Origin: Aurelia coerulea
Lineage: Eukaryota; Cnidaria; Scyphozoa; Semaeostomeae; Ulmaridae
Assembly (NCBI GenBank): GCA_039566865.1
Contig: CM076961.1
Coordinates: 14,345,501 to 14,409,500, forward strand
Direction: 5' to 3'
Length of the DNA stretch: 64,000 nucleotides
Below are positions 51,001-61,121 of this stretch, piece by piece (position 1 is the first letter of the stretch; each line of letters opens with the position of its first letter). The notes beneath the pieces were generated by a model. That model was given only the letters and a program-made list of their open reading frames with translations. It was not told where the DNA came from and did no database searches. The translations under genes were made by a program, and so were the position numbers.

Positions 51001-54000
51001 AAATAAATCAAAATGAAATGAAATGAAAGAGAAGCAGGTAGAAAAAATTTTGAAGCGGTTAGCGGAGAAGGATGTGGAAAGAACGGGCACAGACAGCAGC
51101 CAAAATAAAAAAATCCAAGAAATGTTGGCAAAAATATCGCTGTTGGAAAAAGAAAATAAAGCTCTTCATGACGAAAACGTTTCATTGCGACTTGAAAATT
51201 TAGAAATTGAAATGACAAAAATAGTTAACAAAGAGGATGAAAAAAAAGACGATGGTCTTTTAGGCCCATGTAATGTTTTTGACAATGTTTTTGAATATAA
51301 TCATTCTAAGGAAAACCAAAAAAATAAACTTTGGGGTGTCTCAACGGATGAAAATCACATTTTGCCGCAATCTGCAGAGCAATGTAGTTTAAATGATGAT
51401 GATTGGCAATTCCCAAAGCATCCGGTTAAAGCCCCAAGAAGATTACAAAAGCAAGATCCATACAAAAATAGATACAGCGCACTTGCTGAAGGAAGTAGTA
51501 TATTTGCAGGACATACAAATGCAGAAGACAGTCCCAAGCGAGATCAAATTTCATCTTATAGTGCAGTCGGGAGATTCCGCGAGGCGTCCAAACAAGGATC
51601 TACTGATCGAGGACCCTCACGAAATGTATACCCAAGGGAAGAGAGTTACACAGAAGCAGTGCGCAAGAGACCAACTCTCGATTAAAAGCAAAACCATCAA
51701 GGGAAGTACCCAAGGGAAGAGAGTTACGCAAAAGCAGCACGAATGAGACCTGCTCTCGATGAAAAGCAAAATCGTCAAAACCCACAACAAAATAGAATCC
51801 TAGGTGGAAGCAAAATCTGGCAGGGATCAAATGTAACCATGAGAAATACCGAAAAAAACAGGATTTTAGACGAAAACGAGGGCTGGCAAAGAGGAACAGA
51901 TGACTTTGAGGATGATAGACAAAAAAGAAATCCAAATGTAAAATCCGGTTGGCAAAAACCAAGCGTGACAATCATTGGTGATTCTATGCTGCGAAATGTG
52001 AAAAAGAAAGATTTGAATGATGAAGTGAAGAACGTGCGGTGTTACGTTAAATCCTTTTCAGGAGCGACAGTTGAAGATATGAAGTCGTATTTGCAGCCAA
52101 CAATAAATTTGAAACCTGACAGCATCGTTTTCATGTTTGGGACAAATAACCTTAGAACCGACTCTCCGAAACAAATTGCTGAGAATATCATTGAATTGGC
52201 TAAGACTACCGCAAGTCAGATTGAGCACGCTGCAGTGTCGAGCATAGTGACAAGGGCAGACTCCCTTCAACTGGATAACAAAAGGAAAGAGGTAAATTCA
52301 ATACTGGAGGAGCAATTAGCAAATATTGGAATCCCTTACATAAATCAGGACAACATAAAACATAGTCATCTCGATCGCTGGGGTTTACACCCAAACTTTG
52401 CAGGTACACACCTTCTAACAGGAAATTTCATTGAATATTTAAATCATGACTTTGTAAAAGTTGTATTGTTACTGATGGGAATATTAACGTACAGCCAGGG
52501 TCTGACCATGATATATCATTATGTGAAATTCTATATGCTGGAACTGCAACTTCAGCATCCGATCTCAGTGATCTGAATTCTGAAATTGCTGAAATAAATA
52601 GTGCTACCTCCTTTACTTCTGATGATTCAGATGCCTCCTGTGACATTGACAGATTTTTTGAGCTGAGAACAAAATACCATAAAAATCCCATGCTGGCATT
52701 TTTAAATATCAATAGCCTTAGAAACAAAATAATCGACCTCAGGGAAATTGCCGAAAGATGTCTCCCCGACCTCTTGTTGATTGAGGAAACAAAACTTAAT
52801 CCAAGTTTTAAAACAGAAACACTACAAATGAAAAATTATCAGAGTCCCCTTCGAAAAGATAGAAATGAATTTGGAGGAGGGCTAATGCTGTATGCTAGAA
52901 CTGGAATCGTATGCAACAGAGTGCATTCCCTAGAAACCTTACATCTAGAGCTAATATGTTCTGAAATCACTATTCAAAAGAAGAAATGGATTTTGTACTG
53001 CATTTATCGACCACCTGATTTAAATGTTAGGTTTTTCTTTGATAAATTGTCTACGTCTTTAAATACTGCTCTTGATAAATATGATAGCATTATTATCATG
53101 GGTGATATAAACATTGATACGCAAAACGATCAGAACCCGGGCTACAATAACTTTACTACATTTTGTGATGTTTTTGGGCTCTCCAATCTTGTAACTGGCA
53201 AAACTTGTTTCACCAAACAAAGAAATTCTTCAATTGATGTTATTCTCACCAACAAACCAAGAAATTTTCAAGCAACCTCAGTTTTCGAAACAGGGCTAAG
53301 TGATTGTCATGGATTGGTAGCAACCACTATGAAAGCTCATGTTCCTCGGCTCAGACCTAAGATAATCAAGTATCGTAGTTATAAGAACTTTGATGATGAG
53401 CTTTTCCGAGAGGAAGTGAAAGGCCTTGACCTTGGTTGTGACGTTGATGATCCCAATCTTCTGTATGATAATCTTACTGCACATTTTAGATCTACTGTAA
53501 ACAAGCATGCGCCCATGAAAACAAAGATCTTGAGAGGGAACGATGCTCCTTTCATGAATAAAGAACTAAAGAAAGCAATTTATGTTAGGTCACGCATGAA
53601 AAACAGACTAAACAAGGATCCATGCAACGAGAATCGGGCGAAATTTAAACAACATCGCAACAAATGCGTAAAGTTAAGAAGGAAAGCGATTAAAGCTCAT
53701 TTCAAAAAGGCTACAAGTAAAGGAATCATGTCTAACAAGGAATTTTGGGATCTCGTTAAGCCCTATCTATCTAATAGAGGAGGCCTATCGGATAACAACA
53801 TAACGCTCGTAAAAGATCAGAAAATCATCACAGATGAGCCAACTTTGTGTCAGCTTTTCAACGACCATTACATTAACATTGTACAAAATTCAAGTGGTAG
53901 AAAACCAACCAATGTTGCAGATGCAACTGATTTAGTAGATGATCGTGATATTGTTAAACTCATTTCAGAAGCGTATAGCAATCATTTTTTTTTTTTTTTT

Positions 54001-57000
54001 TTTTTTTTTATATACTCCTTAAAATCAACTACATTTAACAGATAAACTAAACATAAGATAGAGTCTGCCACTCACAGTGAAAATGGACAGTGGAAAATGG
54101 ATAGCAATCATCCAAGTATCTTAGCAATCATTGAACACAGGGGTAAAGTTTCAGAATATTTTTCGTTCAAAGAGGTAACCACTAATGAAGTAAAGGAAAT
54201 AGTTAAATCTCTTGATTGTCGGAAATCAACAGGCGAAGATTTGATACCTCCTAAGCTAGTATCTTTATCAGCAGACGAATTGACTGTCCCTTTAACAGAT
54301 GCTATCAACAGCAGTATCCGTAATTGTAAATTCCCAGATAATGGAAAACGTGCAGCGGTAAGCCCCCTTGATAAAGGAGAACAAAATAAAACTGTTGAAA
54401 AAAACTTCCGCCCGATAAGTGTTTTAAATGTTTTCTCAAAAGTTTTTGAGAAAATCATCAAAAAACAACTGATGCCATACCTTGATAACATACAGTTCAA
54501 ATCCTTACTGGTTGCTGAAGCACGTGGAAATCATTCAATTTCACGGTGCTCAGCCAATCAAATCGCCTCTTTCTAACCCCGTGATATCAAATCGGTCGTT
54601 GGAAGGGAATTCTTGAGTACCCTCATGAAAATTAAGTTACAATAATTACATGGAATTTTTTTTGAAAAATCGGTAGAAGGGATGCCCCTCTGCAGTTTGT
54701 AGCGTGCGTGGACAAATATCTCATTTGGAGCCGAAATTGTATTCATTTTCCGGTCGACGAATATTGACCTTCCTTAAATCAATGATGAAATTCGCTGCAA
54801 ATAAGATATAAGGATAAAAATCTCAGCGATTATGGATATTGCCCTAAGAAATAACCCAAACACTTTCCCTTCTTTTACATATCAAAATCGCAGGCGATTT
54901 TCAGCGATCTCTGTCAGAAATGTCATTTGGGCCTAAGCTTCTCACCGATTAAACCTCATACGTTGGCCCCAATAAGGCTTAGTTTGTATTATTCAGCTAA
55001 ACGATTCACTCACCAATGACTCCAGCATCAATTTGACTTCATTTCAATTTAATGTCTCCAAATTATGCTCAGAAAAACATCCAATCTTGAGCAATTTCTG
55101 CAAATTGTTTCGTTCCGTATTTCTCTGCAAGCGCAATCAAGTAACCTGCTCATGTCGCAATCGCTAGGTAATACAAAGTAACGCGATTCGACACAGTTGA
55201 TGCACTCATGAACAGTTTTGGCACGTCTGTCTTTCTCAATTCATTCAAATTGAAACGAAAGGGATAAAACACTTTTTTAATGTTTGGTACATTAATGAAT
55301 AGATTTTACACAAAACTGCGCAAGAAACAGTTTTGAAAGCAGCTTTATCGAATCTATTCTTGAATCAATGCAATCAAACAAAAGGAACAAAGCTGTAAAC
55401 GTGCAGCGCAAAGAACAATTTATCTGTTGTTTTGTGTAAAATCTATTCATTAATGTACCAAACAGCCAACAAAAGTGTTTTATCCCTTTTTTTCACTTTG
55501 AATGAATTGAGAGAGACAGACGTGCCAAAACTGTTCATGAGTTCATCAACTGTATCGAATCGCGTTACTTTGTTTTGTATCACAATAAACTAGCGATTGC
55601 GACATGAGTAGGTAACTTGATTGCGCTTGCAGAGAAATACGGAACGAAACAAATTTGCAGAAATTGCTCAAGATTGGATGTTTTTGAACACAATTTGGAG
55701 ACATTGAATTGAAAATGAAGTCAAATTAATGCTGGAGTCATTGGTAAGTGAATCGTTTCGCTCAAGAATACAAACTAAGCCTTATTGGGCCAACATATGA
55801 GGTTTAATCGGTGAGAAGCTTAGGCCCAAATGACATTTCTGACAGAGATCGCTGAAAATCGCCTGCGATTTTGATATGTAAAAGAAGGGAAAGTGTTTGG
55901 GTTATTTCTTAGGGCAATATCCATAATCGCTGAGATTTTTATTCTTATATCTTATTTGTAGCGAATTTTATCAATGATTTAAGGAAGGTCAATATTCGTC
56001 GACCGGAAAATGAATACAATTTCGGCTCCAAATGAGATATTTGTCCACGCACGCTACAAACTGCAGAGGGGCATCCCTTCTACCGATTTTTCAAAAAAAA
56101 TTCCATGTAATTATTGTAACTTAGTAGCCATTTCAATTTTCATGAGGGTACTCAAGAATTCCCTTCCAACGTCTGATTTGATATCACGTGGTTAGAAAGA
56201 GGCGATTTGATTGGCTGAGCACCGTGAAATTGGATGATTTCCACGTGCTTCAGCAACCAGTAAGGATTTGAACTGTATGCTTACCTTGATAAAACTCTTT
56301 CTATCTATATTGCGGCTTATAGGGAACGTTATGGTACGCATCATGTATTGATAAGACTAATTGAAGATTGGAGATTGAAATTAGATAATGATCAAATCGT
56401 AGGTGCCGTCCTCATGGATTTATCAAAGGCTTTTGATTGCATACCGCACGATTTACTCATAGCAAAATTATCCGTTTACGGATTTGATGAAAATTCTTTA
56501 GTTTTTATATATTCATACTTAAAGCGACGTGATCAATGTGTTAGGATAAACAATGTTTATGGCTCGTTTCAGCGCATACTTTCCGGTGTTCCACAGGGAT
56601 CTATACTTGGTCCGATCCTTTTCAATTTTTACATAAATAATCTACTACTTTTCATTAGGGAAGCCGAAGTATATAATTACGCAGATGACAATTCTTTGGT
56701 TTCTTCCTCTAAAAGCATGTCCGTCTTATTGAAGGTCTTGGAGGGGGAAGCGAATATTGCTCTTAAATGGTTGGAGGAAAATGAGATGATTGCAAATCCA
56801 AAGAAATTCCAGTCTATTTTGATCAAGAAAGACCGTTCAGATACCAGTGGTGTTGACATTAGCCTCCGTGATAAGAACATCAAAACAGAAAAAACTGTAA
56901 AGCTTTTAGGTATCAAACTAGACAACAAGCTAAATTTTGATCCACATATTTCAGATTTGTGCAAGAAAGCTGCCACACAATTGAATGTACTAAAAAGGCT

Positions 57001-60000
57001 TAAACAATTTATTGGTTTTGAAGAAAGGAAGACACTTGTTCAAAGTTTCGTTTATTCCAACTTTAATTACTGCCCTTTAGTATGGCATTTTTCATCTGCA
57101 AAGTCGCTGGAAAAAGTCGAACGTATACAAGAGAGGGCATTAAGATTTCTGTTCAATGATAACAATTCTACATATGAAGAGTTATTGACCAAATCAGGTA
57201 AACATTATATGCACGTTTCTCGTTTAAGAGCTCTTTGTATCGAAATCTACAAAACTATGAAAAAACTAAATCCTGTTTTTATGCAAAACATATTTTCTTT
57301 CAAATCATCTGCTAATCTGAGTCGCTCTCAGAGAAATCCACATGATCTGTTACATCATAGACCTAATCAAACTAATTTTGGTACCAATAGCCTAAGAGCC
57401 TTAGGGCCTCAAATATGGAATGGACTCCCGAATGAAATGAAGTCTGTTCAAAATATACACATTTTTAAGAGATTGATAAAACAATGGGATGGAATGCAAT
57501 GCAACTGCAACGCATGTCAATTTGAAAAACACAATCAAAAGTAATTAGAATAAAAGATCCATGAAATACAATTATTGAAACAGTGTGGCATTTTAATTAG
57601 TTTAGTTATATTGTATATTTGAATAGTTGTAAATATTTTCGAAATTGATTAGCTTCTCTTATTTCATATATTTAGAAGCTATTTGTATTATGCATTTTTT
57701 TTCGAAATAAAATAAGATGACACACAACTTATTGAAGTCAAGAGGAAATACCGATATGTGATTGGCTGGAGTTGACCGCAAGTGGCTTGAGCCACTTTTA
57801 TATGCTTACATTCCCTTTAAGTCTGGAGCTGAAGTGCTGGCAAATTTGATCCATGATTTTAGGCCATTCCGATCTGAAATACTTTTATAGAATCGCCTGC
57901 AACTTTAGGAAATTGCGACCTATTTCAACCAAATATATTTTGTTATCTAAGTTGGCATGTTAGCTAAACAGCAATGGTCAGTCTTAGAGGACCTCATCAT
58001 TAGCTTGCAAAATACAAGCCTTCAAATGTTTTTATTCATGATGGTGATGGTGGCTTCTTTTTCATTTCAGGGTCAAAGATTCCTTGGTAGTATAGCTGCT
58101 GTAAAGACAAGGGCACCAGTTCTAGGAGGTATGTTTGTTGCCCCTTAAATCTGCATTTCCAAACCCTCGTATGAGTACCCTGACACATTCGGTGCAGGTG
58201 AAATTGCAGTTTTTAGCGCCAAGCGCTGGGATCACAGAAAGAGAGAAGACCTTATCGAGTCTGCGACCCCTTGTCATGACGCTCAAGAGGTCGAGCCCGA
58301 ACCTTTTCCGCCCAACTGGTCTGGCTGTAAAATCAGAGGATTGCACGACAACACCTTCAATCTACCCTGGTGGTGATTTCCCCGTTGAAAAATATGGTGC
58401 AAAATCTGCAGACAAGTTGTGAATCTCTCCCATACAAAACATCTCACAACTGAAACCTCAGCTTGAGAATGCAACCCCGGGGGGAAATTTAGTACATTAT
58501 TTTAATGCAAATATAGTCATTGTCTTTTGCTCCTGACTCGATACCTAGAAAAAGGGGAAAAGGTTCCCGCCAAAATTGTGCTGTCCTCGGTACAAAATTT
58601 GAGCTCACCTGGGAAAAGTTTAATATTTCTTCGATAACCAGGATCTCAGTGAGCATGTGGCCTCCCACTGGTACACTTAGATGGGGTGGACTTCTCGGGT
58701 TCTTTGGTTTGCCAATGGCTTGTGTCATATTTGCAAATTACTACCAAGTGGGTAGGAAAAAAGCCATGAGCGTTTGGCAGAATTTATAATCATCAATTAC
58801 TGACCAATATCAATATACTATACTTCGTTTTATAGTACAAAGACTATCTTACAACTGAAAATTTATTTCAAATAATTCTACCGTTCAGTTCCAGATTTAA
58901 ACTCAGGTCAAACGACCAAACATCTCAACCAACACTTCATCCAACATCCAGCCCAACATTGGCAGGTGCCCCAATATCAGTGGTCAAACGATCCAATATT
59001 TGACCCAATATTTTCTTCTTCAAGATTAACAGTTTACTTCTACGAAATCAAAGGCTTCTTTTTCCATCATCTTCTTTGTCATGATCTACCTGAACGTGTT
59101 GCGAGGATAAACAATGACTTTGGCACACTTTACACCTGGTCTACTACGTATGCGCGTAGCCAACAATGTTGGATAAGGTGGTCAAACGCTTGGGAAGGAC
59201 CAGTGATTATGCCAAAAGTTTGCTTTGAATGCTACCGTGGCATCATAATTCCTTCAAGAAGCTGGAAATATAAAGCAAATACACGGGAGCACATTGTAAT
59301 TCGTTATTCCCACCTGGGGGCTGATCTCATGGGAATATTTAGTCCTTGTTCAGGCATTTCATTCAAATACCGAGTGTCCCAAAAAAACGCAACGGATTTG
59401 ATCGGGACTAACGACAAGAATTTAGGTCCAATCAATCCAAAATAATTTTTGATATAATCCTCGATAGCTAACTTGAAGATAAATGCCTCGCTTGGTGATA
59501 TTGATGCATGGAGAGTTGGAATGTCAATCTTGAAAGTCCAAATTTGCTTCCATCTCCAAACCAGAAGTTTCGGGTTTTGGCCTAACTGAAAACATGCTTG
59601 AGGAATCTCCTCAGTCATATGCAAAGTGTAGTAGTCTGGGCATGCTAAAGCACACATGTGTAGGCACACATTGAAATTTGAAAGCTAAAAATTGACAAAC
59701 ATAACAATGCCAAAGGGAAACTTCACAAATGAATGTAGTTCTTAAATCATAGTGCACCTGCAAAAGAGCCAAGCACGATTGAGCATTTTTAAGGATCTTA
59801 TCCACGGATAGTTTTCCCTTGGGTATATTTGATTTCTTGTTTTGTAATAATTCAAAGAAAGATTATACAAAATGCATTCATTAAAGTCATGAACATTGCA
59901 AGAACTAATTCATTTTTCACACCCAAGCAAACTATTTCGCGGATTACTTTCTTTTATGAGACAGATGCAATGCTAACATTTTGAAACTTTTGAAGCATAA

Positions 60001-61076
60001 AAAAAGATGCCTTTTCAGGAAAAAGTTGATGAATTTGATTGACTTTCTATTCAAATGTTTTCCTCAGCATGAGGCTTTATTCTCTTATTTCACGGTAATT
60101 CAGGAGATTCCCCAAAATAGCGCGTTTACAGTTTAGGCTAAAAGCCACAAGCTCTGGTTTGGATGTTCAGGCAAATTTGACCTTTCAAGATTAAATATTC
60201 CAACTCTCCATGCATCAATATCAACAAACAAGGTATCTATCTTCAAGTTAGCTATCAAGGATTATATAGAAAATTATTATGGATTGATTGGAGCTAAATT
60301 CTTGTCGCTAGTTCCGATCAAATCTGTTGCGTTTTTTTTTGGGACACCCGGTAAGCGAAATATACTTTCACGTCTAAAATAGGTCTAAAAGTAAATATTA
60401 CGTAAAATTTTTGATAACGCGAAATTACTCATGCGAAACTACTCAATTGTTGTTATTCGCGAATATTCTCATGTGACAGTACGTAATTTGAGGCAGACTA
60501 TATAGCCTTACCTTGATAAGGTATTCTATGACGCATCCTGTCATGTGACAAATTGGTTGATAATAATGATCGTGAAGATTGCCAAAAATCCCTGATACTT
60601 TATTTGGCTCACCCGGTAATTTTTCCAAGATTTCCGATATCATAGATTTTGTTTGGTACAATGTATAGCGTAGGATTTCTCATTGCTTCTAGCAGGGGCG
60701 AATTTTGTAAAACAAAGGATACAGGCCTGGCCAAGACAAAGCGATTCCAACGCCTAAAGGATAGATTTCACACCTTCAGCGCAATCGACCATGATGTTTT
60801 CCTCTCTCTGTTAATTTTTTTGCTTAAAAGCACTAAGAGGTATGAAATCTATTCTTCAGAGCTGTAAATAGCTTTGTCTTCTCGGAGACATGATTTTTTG
60901 TTTGTTTTACAAATTCACCTTTGTTATTGCTTCTGCAATTTTCACAGGTAATTTTGCAGTGTGGGGTGGAACATTTTCAACTTGTGATTGCTGCCTGATG
61001 GCAATTAGAGGAAAAGAAGATCCTTGGAATTCAATTTGTAGTGGTGCTGTAACTGGTGGAGTTCTCATGGCTAGAG
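42000..61076 (+). CDS. TIMM17: TIM17 mitochondrial inner-membrane translocase subunit (partial, 3' end beyond window)
   Basis: TIM17 is a four-helix subunit of the TIM23 complex, which imports presequence proteins across or into the mitochondrial inner membrane. Exons 42000-42025, 45216-45315, 58071-58128 and 60948-61076 join in phase to 104 codons plus one base, of about 165 usual for the family. Signatures in order are [28 protein letters not shown] (first helix, glycine-rich), [24 protein letters not shown] and [18 protein letters not shown]. The two Cys near helices 1 and 2 may form the conserved disulfide. The last one or two helices lie beyond the window or in an unseen exon. TIM17 is preferred over TIM23 or TIM22 because of the [10 protein letters not shown] start and VKTRAP. 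Confidence 0.96.
42030..43720. other. TIM17 intron 1, proximal part, no further gene
   Basis: Only short open frames on both strands. No repeat family recognised apart from simple A/T runs. Confidence 0.45.
43725..44303. mobile_element. Mariner-like MITE, family D (related copy)
   Basis: TA|CCGGTTGAGCCAGAAAAAAG ... CTTTTTTCTGGCTCACCCTG|TA. ACACTGGACCAATTTCAAAT arms relate it to 31,373-31,980. Confidence 0.82.
44500..44775 (-). mobile_element. LINE C-terminal zinc-knuckle remnant
   Basis: Minus strand: CAQCI, then [20 protein letters not shown], then after a stop and frameshift [16 protein letters not shown]. The same Cys-x2-Cys-His-Cys architecture as the element at 1-2.4 kb. Confidence 0.6.
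45216..45315 (+). CDS. TIMM17: TIM17 exon 2
   Basis: Acceptor CATGTAG, 33 full codons from [10 protein letters not shown] to WRNSPP, donor GTAAGT in phase 0. Holds the first transmembrane helix with its GxxxG-like glycines. Confidence 0.96.
45520..45780. repeat. Inverted pair of the GCAGACCC element
   Basis: ACCCATTATTCCAAAAGATG on the left pairs with CTCTTTTGGAATAATGGGT on the right, and the outer AAAG(T)TTTAGCCTACACG pairs with CGTAGGCTAGCAAAG. Relative of 746-829 and 8,282-8,391. Confidence 0.65.
45900..46489. mobile_element. Foldback family F, copy 3
   Basis: AACATGGACCGAGTTTG ... CAAAATCCATCCTTGTT, 590 bp, flanked exactly by ATTTAATTG at 45,891-45,899 and 46,490-46,498. Arms are more diverged than in copy 2, hence older. 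Confidence 0.88.
46500..47360. other. TIM17 intron 2 proximal stretch
   Basis: 46,975-47,130 looks like a decayed right arm of family F. Otherwise no gene. Confidence 0.4.
47365..47585. repeat. GGTCTAGCCAAGGGTACCAT minisatellite
   Basis: Five to six imperfect units of GGTC(T/C)AGC-AAGGGT-CCATTTT followed by CGTAAAAATT or TGACAATATT, period roughly 30-60 bases. Confidence 0.6.
47876..49351 (-). CDS. Multi-pass membrane protein, single exon, nested antisense in TIM17 intron 2
   Basis: 491 codons, uninterrupted, starting [13 protein letters not shown]. An acidic N-terminal tail of about 70 residues is followed by roughly ten to eleven hydrophobic spans (approx. 73-97, 125-145, 152-178, 184-200, 214-245, 255-275, 285-305, 311-333, 365-388, 405-430, 445-465). 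There is no signal peptide. Loops contain a basic patch ([10 protein letters not shown]) near 350. I do not recognise the family. Transporter, scramblase-like or orphan receptor are all possible, and no decisive motif is present. The long clean frame and hydropathy pattern argue strongly for a real protein. Being intronless inside another gene's intron suggests a retrocopy or a lineage-specific gene. The next Met downstream in frame is far inside, so the start is reasonable. Confidence 0.8.
   Translation of the reverse strand: MDSPYQEMQDNEFSESVICEDLQVYDVFETIHEEYHLISRGNNENHESTSLSSNQWKAFRPTFMRSLARCTWVSFEVTMLVGIICGIITTTVWVLDLNLNNCCYSLQDNWSDIPIKYQRIQLISDVVKGILLQLWSLACVFSVFDWALLTKLNLVIWNILASYTDAIFRLLLYVFGIYGYKWKSYVLNVLFISITFLNHIKIARYYRNQHELNCNAYILAAKLGIQFILGWLVWLPFNYWFTSAFATASTVEKTIMSMSLPILCGVPKMITSYLISRVDKIFSPGRAIIFTIVGQVSYTFASKLIQANNERFWQFVAISLVHSIISILDNLALPLKAKILRCISSEMSTKRPPRVSRLLADETIIKMMTNCTCVVLSCAAVNIISYYYLHKDVTGERYNAHELLIDFIKRAGTAVIIELISNVISLKILSYAYNIPVLRVWQRRKYWILAMHIIQMPFAIIYGAYIDNALMTVQLKARNQTVPCLGPFERF
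49392..49616 (-). pseudogene. Fragment resembling the C-terminus of the nested membrane gene
   Basis: The 74-codon minus-strand frame ends with [18 protein letters not shown], comparable to [17 protein letters not shown] at the end of the nested gene, just upstream of that gene's start. The shared stretch at DNA level is short (ACGGTTTGGTTTC and neighbours). Possibly the remains of a tandem duplicate. Confidence 0.35.
50105..52576 (+). pseudogene. CR1-like LINE ORF1 (coiled-coil and SGNH esterase), interrupted
   Basis: Starts [14 protein letters not shown]. An acidic Glu/Ser-rich stretch precedes the foreign LINE tail at 50,631-51,027, after which the frame resumes with a heptad-like coiled coil ([19 protein letters not shown]). 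A 78-bp in-frame tandem duplication (units from 51,630 and 51,708) carries TAA at 51,683-51,685 in its first unit, where the second has GAA. Downstream comes the esterase: IIGDSMLRN (catalytic Ser), FMFGTNNLR and DRWGLHPN (His). The protein would act as the RNA-binding partner of ORF2. Confidence 0.85.
50631..51027 (+). mobile_element. LINE 3' tail inserted in ORF1
   Basis: [12 protein letters not shown] and [16 protein letters not shown] form the C-terminus of the family at 23.5 and 29.0 kb. A UTR and a tail of ATGAAATGAAATGAAA follow. AGAGA flanks both sides. The net gain of 402 bases keeps ORF1 in frame, but the insert brings its own stop. Confidence 0.85.
53986..54100 (-). mobile_element. 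Short poly(A) retroposon in the RT gene
   Basis: A T-run of more than 20 bases begins the insert (a poly(A) tail on the minus strand). ATAGCAATCAT is duplicated at 53,975-53,985 and 54,101-54,111. The 126-base gain preserves frame length. The body is too short to classify. Confidence 0.85.
54487..56281. mobile_element. 1.8-kb foldback element H in the LINE
   Basis: AACATACAGTTCAAATCC ... GGATTTGAACTGTATGCT, arms of roughly 830 bases with few mismatches around a loop of about 120 bases near 55,316-55,435. TACCTTGAT is duplicated exactly at 54,478-54,486 and 56,282-56,290. No protein of its own recognised. The youngest-looking long palindrome in the window. Confidence 0.92.
58071..58128 (+). 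CDS. TIMM17: TIM17 exon 3
   Basis: Acceptor [30 protein letters not shown] plus one base, donor GTATGT. VKTRAP is the matrix-side loop signature of TIM17. Confidence 0.95.
58195..58356 (-). mobile_element. tRNA-derived SINE (copy 2)
   Basis: Diverged relative of 15,510-15,694: GTGCAATCCTCTGATTTTAC head, GGTTCGGGCTCGACC B-box region, and the same GACGCTCAAG/GACAAGGGGTCGC body ending GGCGCTAAAAACTGCAATTTC. Confidence 0.65.
59368..60353. mobile_element. Mariner-like MITE, family A (copy 2)
   Basis: TA|CCGAGTGTCCCAAAAAAACG ... CGTTTTTTTTTGGGACACCCGG|TA. Arms of over 200 bases (ATGCATGGAGAGTTGGAATG and its complement). Confidence 0.85.
60598..60618. repeat. Solo mariner-like right end
   Basis: TTTGGCTCACCCGGTA without a partner to its left. 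Confidence 0.4.
60948..61076 (+). CDS. TIMM17: TIM17 exon 4 (last one visible)
   Basis: Acceptor [23 protein letters not shown] through [18 protein letters not shown] to LMAR plus one base, donor GTATGC. The gene must continue to the right. I found no matching exon for the final helix between 61,080 and 64,000. Confidence 0.95.
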
Positions 61077-61121
61077 GTATGCACACCCTTGTATGTATCT
61101 ATCTATATATGTGTACACAGC

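Larger units (their letters stand above)
52452..57544 (+). pseudogene. CR1-like LINE ORF2 (endonuclease-reverse transcriptase), interrupted
   Basis: The frame opens before ORF1 ends. Endonuclease: [46 protein letters not shown]. Reverse transcriptase: [18 protein letters not shown], then after the hairpin insert [35 protein letters not shown] and YADDNS with the catalytic Asp pair. The end is [14 protein letters not shown] and a stop at 57,544. All catalytic motifs are present. It is disabled only by the insertions at 53,986-54,100 and 54,487-56,281. Confidence 0.9.
50010..57730 (+). mobile_element. Near full-length CR1-like LINE with nested insertions
   Basis: Two overlapping coding regions: ORF1 with an SGNH/GDSL esterase domain, and ORF2 with AP endonuclease plus reverse transcriptase. 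This is the plan of esterase-bearing CR1 elements. The 3' UTR carries AATAAA at 57,706. Removing three inserts (50,631-51,027; 53,986-54,100; 54,487-56,281) with one copy of each flanking duplication restores frame at every junction. Apart from one stop in ORF1, the copy then looks intact. It is oriented with TIM17. Confidence 0.9.
49916..57816. mobile_element. TTAA-flanked MITE split by a LINE
   Basis: TTAA|AGGGAATCTAAGCATATA at 49,912 and TATATGCTTACATTCCCT|TTAA ending at 57,820 are inverted termini with a TTAA duplication. The interior left part (to about 50,009) and right part (from about 57,745) match the uninterrupted diverged copy at 20,686-20,845. So the LINE was inserted into an existing TTAA element. 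Confidence 0.7.
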
